Part shown: one piece after another, positions 61,926 to 64,000 of the stretch
Numbering within the stretch: the stretch's first letter is position 1
Layout of the letters: each line of letters starts with the position of its first letter
NCBI RefSeq assembly: GCF_031143425.1
Contig: NW_027150022.1
Span: 1 to 64,000, forward strand
Source of the DNA: Pleurodeles waltl
Lineage: Eukaryota > Chordata > Amphibia > Caudata > Salamandridae
Length of the DNA: 64,000 nucleotides
Direction of reading: 5' to 3'
Notes under the pieces: generated by a model
The model's database searches: none
Told to the model about the DNA's origin: nothing
What the model saw: the letters and a program-made list of their open reading frames with translations, nothing else
Position numbers and translations under genes: made by a program

Positions 61926-64000
61926 CTTGTACAGGGGTTCGAATCCAGCCCATGCCATTAAAATGCCTTTAGTTGGAAAAAATATAGCTTTTGATTTTTT
62001 TTATTTAGAAATATTATTTTTACGTTAAAAAAATACAGGAACAATTGAAATATATTTTCTGCATTAATGGCCCGAATTTCGAAATTTTAAATCCGCCCCC
62101 ACCTCCTTTTGCTCAAGTAGGTAAAATAGGAGCAGGCCTTATCTTCATTTATCAATGTATTCGTTTTTTTCATCTAATTGGTGTTTTGGAAAACTAAGCT
62201 GTATTATGTGAGGAGGGTGCCATTCACATAATAAAATAGGTTGAATAGTGTTGATTTTTCATTTTGAAATGCTGTGTAAGGTTGTGTGCAGGTGAAAGAG
62301 CCTTTATTAGCTGCAGTCAGAAGGTAGCATGTTGAATTTTTGAAGAGATAGAAAAGGACAAAGTCAGGCCTTTGGTTGACTATTTCTTCAAGATGCATGG
62401 TGCAGCAAGTGTAGGGATGGAGCAGCTGGCTTGCCATGGCACGGCATGGATTGGCCTGGCCTGGCATGGCCTGGCGTGCTGTGCTGCGCTGCGCTGTGCT
62501 GCGCCGTGCCATGGCAGGGCTCTGGGACTGGGACTTTAAACATCCCAGTCTTAGTCTGCAGCCTTTACAGTAAGCCCACAAACGCCCACGAACGCCCAGG
62601 TTCTGTATAGAGGATGACTGCAGGTACTTTTGGACCCTGCTAAGTGAGGGTGGGGTCCTTATCTGAAGGCCTTCAGGCGGAAAAATCCTTAGACTAAGAC
62701 AGTTTGGCAACTTTAGAAATCTGCTGAAGATCATTTGTTGAAGGTCGTATCACAGCAGAAGCTCAGCAAAGTAAGCATGGGAGAACATTATTTGCATAGG
62801 ACAGCCCCTTTCTCAATCCAATTATTATGCTGCAGTTGCCATGTAGGATTACTAGAGGGCAGCAGTATGAACATAAATCCACAGAGAGGCTTTAAATCTG
62901 CTTGCTGAACTACCTCTTGTTCTTGTTGGTTTTTTAATGAGCCATTTAGAGTGGAGGACTGGAATGACTGAGTGAATGAGTATTGAGGAATGATTGGCCT
63001 GTATTTCTAGTGAAGGGGGTGCGGGATTTGGAAGGAAAACTACAAGATAAAAGTTCCAAGGCATAGATGCATGGAAGAATATTCACGCCAAAATGAATAA
63101 ACTTACACCATCTCAAAGCTTCCATGTGCGATATGATTCTTTGCAGGATGAAAGATTTGCCATGTTTGGTTCATAAATGTGCACAGTTGGTGAGTCTCTT
63201 GCCAGAATATCAGTAGCACACTCTTTAGATGTGTCCTTGCAGGCGAAATGTCAGGCACTCTTTTGGAGTTATGAGGCCTAGAAAAACCATCCAAAAGAGA
63301 CCTTATAACGTGTCCTGCAATGGGACAATGAAATCATGGGGAGACCATCCCCCAAGAATCCTAACATGTTCCTTGTTTCTTCTCTCGATACCATAACCAC
63401 AGGAGGCTTGTGCGAGGCATCTTTTGGTTGGTAATAGAAACTGTCAGAAACCTTCTCCCGAAGTCCTCTCCTCCCCCATTGCCCCTAACCTTTTGTGGTA
63501 CCCCTGCCCCAAATGAAGGGCGCAATAAACAAGAATGTGGGTAGGCACCCCCCCACCCCACAAAAAAAACACACTGCATCAGTCTGAGCCTCTTGGCACC
63601 CCTTTGATAATGCACCACAACACCCCTTTTGACACTGCTCCCCAAAATTTGACTTCTTCCACACCCCCCCCCGAGATTGGAACCCCATCCTTTGTAATCA
63701 CCCCGTTTGGGTGCAAGGGGGTGGATTCTAACTTGTTCACCCCCATTGGCTCTGCTCCACAGTTCTCCCTCTCCTGCACGCCCTCTTGCTGTCTGGCCTA
63801 GACTGCTCCTGTACCTCTCACCCCTTCCTCTCCTGAATCCCTGGGATGTGACCCATTCTTGCTCTCTCCCCCTCTATGCTGCCCCCCATCTTTCTCCTCT
63901 AAATCCCCCAACTACCTCTCTGCCTACCCCACCCCCAGGCTGCATCTTCTCCCCCTCTCTCAACCTGCCCTTCTTTCACCCCATCTCCACCTCTCTGAGC
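61926..64000 (+). repeat. Unit 18, family A, truncated by the window edge
   Basis: The first 2075 bp of a unit, ending inside the C/T-rich minisatellite. It has A (not C) at unit position 750 and A at unit position 849. The three tRNA-like heads lie beyond the window. Confidence 0.94.

Larger units (their letters stand above)
1..64000. repeat. Macrosatellite array, about 3.6-kb unit, 17 full copies plus a partial one
   Basis: The same sequence order recurs head-to-tail 18 times with spacings of 3619-3716 bp. Phased on the motif CTTGTACAGGGG at position 1, units begin at 1, 3636, 7282, 10917, 14582, 18221, 21860, 25498, 29126, 32745, 36365, 39994, 43710, 47375, 51014, 54653, 58292 and 61926. 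Seen directly: long stretches are identical between units and nearly all variation sits in homopolymers, the CA tract, the C-rich minisatellite and a few diagnostic substitutions. No non-repeat DNA is present at either edge, so the array is longer than 64 kb. Inference: a vertebrate-type nuclear macrosatellite (centromeric, subtelomeric, sex-chromosome or microchromosome location cannot be distinguished). Unit phase is arbitrary. Confidence 0.98.

Noticed and set aside
1..64000. rDNA spacer or 5S/histone gene cluster
   Set aside because: No 18S, 5.8S, 28S, 5S or histone sequence is present in the unit.
1..64000. CRISPR array or bacterial mobile system
   Set aside because: The repeated unit is 3.6 kb with no spacer-repeat pattern, no cas-like or transposase-like protein, and no bacterial gene organisation.
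1..64000. Endogenous virus or autonomous transposon with coding capacity
   Set aside because: I saw no reverse transcriptase, integrase, transposase or capsid-like protein in any frame, and no long terminal repeats or terminal inverted repeats bounding a unit.

Overview
The whole 64 kb window is one uninterrupted head-to-tail tandem array (a macrosatellite) with a unit of about 3.6 kb. I count 17 full units and one partial unit, and the array runs off both ends, so no flanking sequence is visible. Neighbouring units look near-identical by eye (a few substitutions plus length changes in homopolymers, a CA tract and a C-rich minisatellite). I find no credible protein-coding gene, rRNA, functional tRNA, CRISPR array or bacterial feature. 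The composition (tRNA-derived SINE-like modules, a CA microsatellite, a long polypyrimidine minisatellite, AT-rich spacer) points to a eukaryotic nuclear genome, most likely a vertebrate; I cannot name the species or chromosome.

Layout of one unit, using window position 1 as the phase: (i) about 1-315, the body of a tRNA-headed SINE-like module (dimer copy 2, whose head is at the end of the previous unit); (ii) about 316-1435, unclassified sequence carrying two adjacent hairpin-forming inverted repeats (507-591 and 601-625) and a 10-bp direct duplication (650-669); (iii) about 1436-1835, unclassified sequence with C-runs and the main family-defining indel; (iv) about 1836-2700, a strongly strand-asymmetric C/T-rich minisatellite; (v) about 2782-2958, a minus-strand SINE-like module with a tRNA-like head and a CA/GT tail; (vi) 2988-3481, plus-strand SINE-like module copy 1; (vii) 3485 to the unit end and on into the next unit, copy 2. 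Each unit therefore carries three sets of RNA polymerase III-type A and B boxes, two on + and one on -.

Units fall into families. 'A' is the common form. 'B' (units 2, 4, 13 and the centre of 12) has a 52-54 bp extra segment containing G13-G15, plus linked substitutions. A' (units 5-8 and 14-16) shares one C-to-A change, and units 8-11 share a shortened CA tail. The order is A B A B A' A' A' A' A A A (A/B/A mosaic) B A' A' A' A A. The block B-A'-A'-A' occurs twice, at 10917 and at 43710, an offset of exactly 32,793 bp. This indicates a higher-order duplication of nine units. Units 12 and 16 look like recombinants. The array is thus a record of unequal exchange or conversion; whether its repeated Pol III-like promoters are used cannot be decided from sequence alone.
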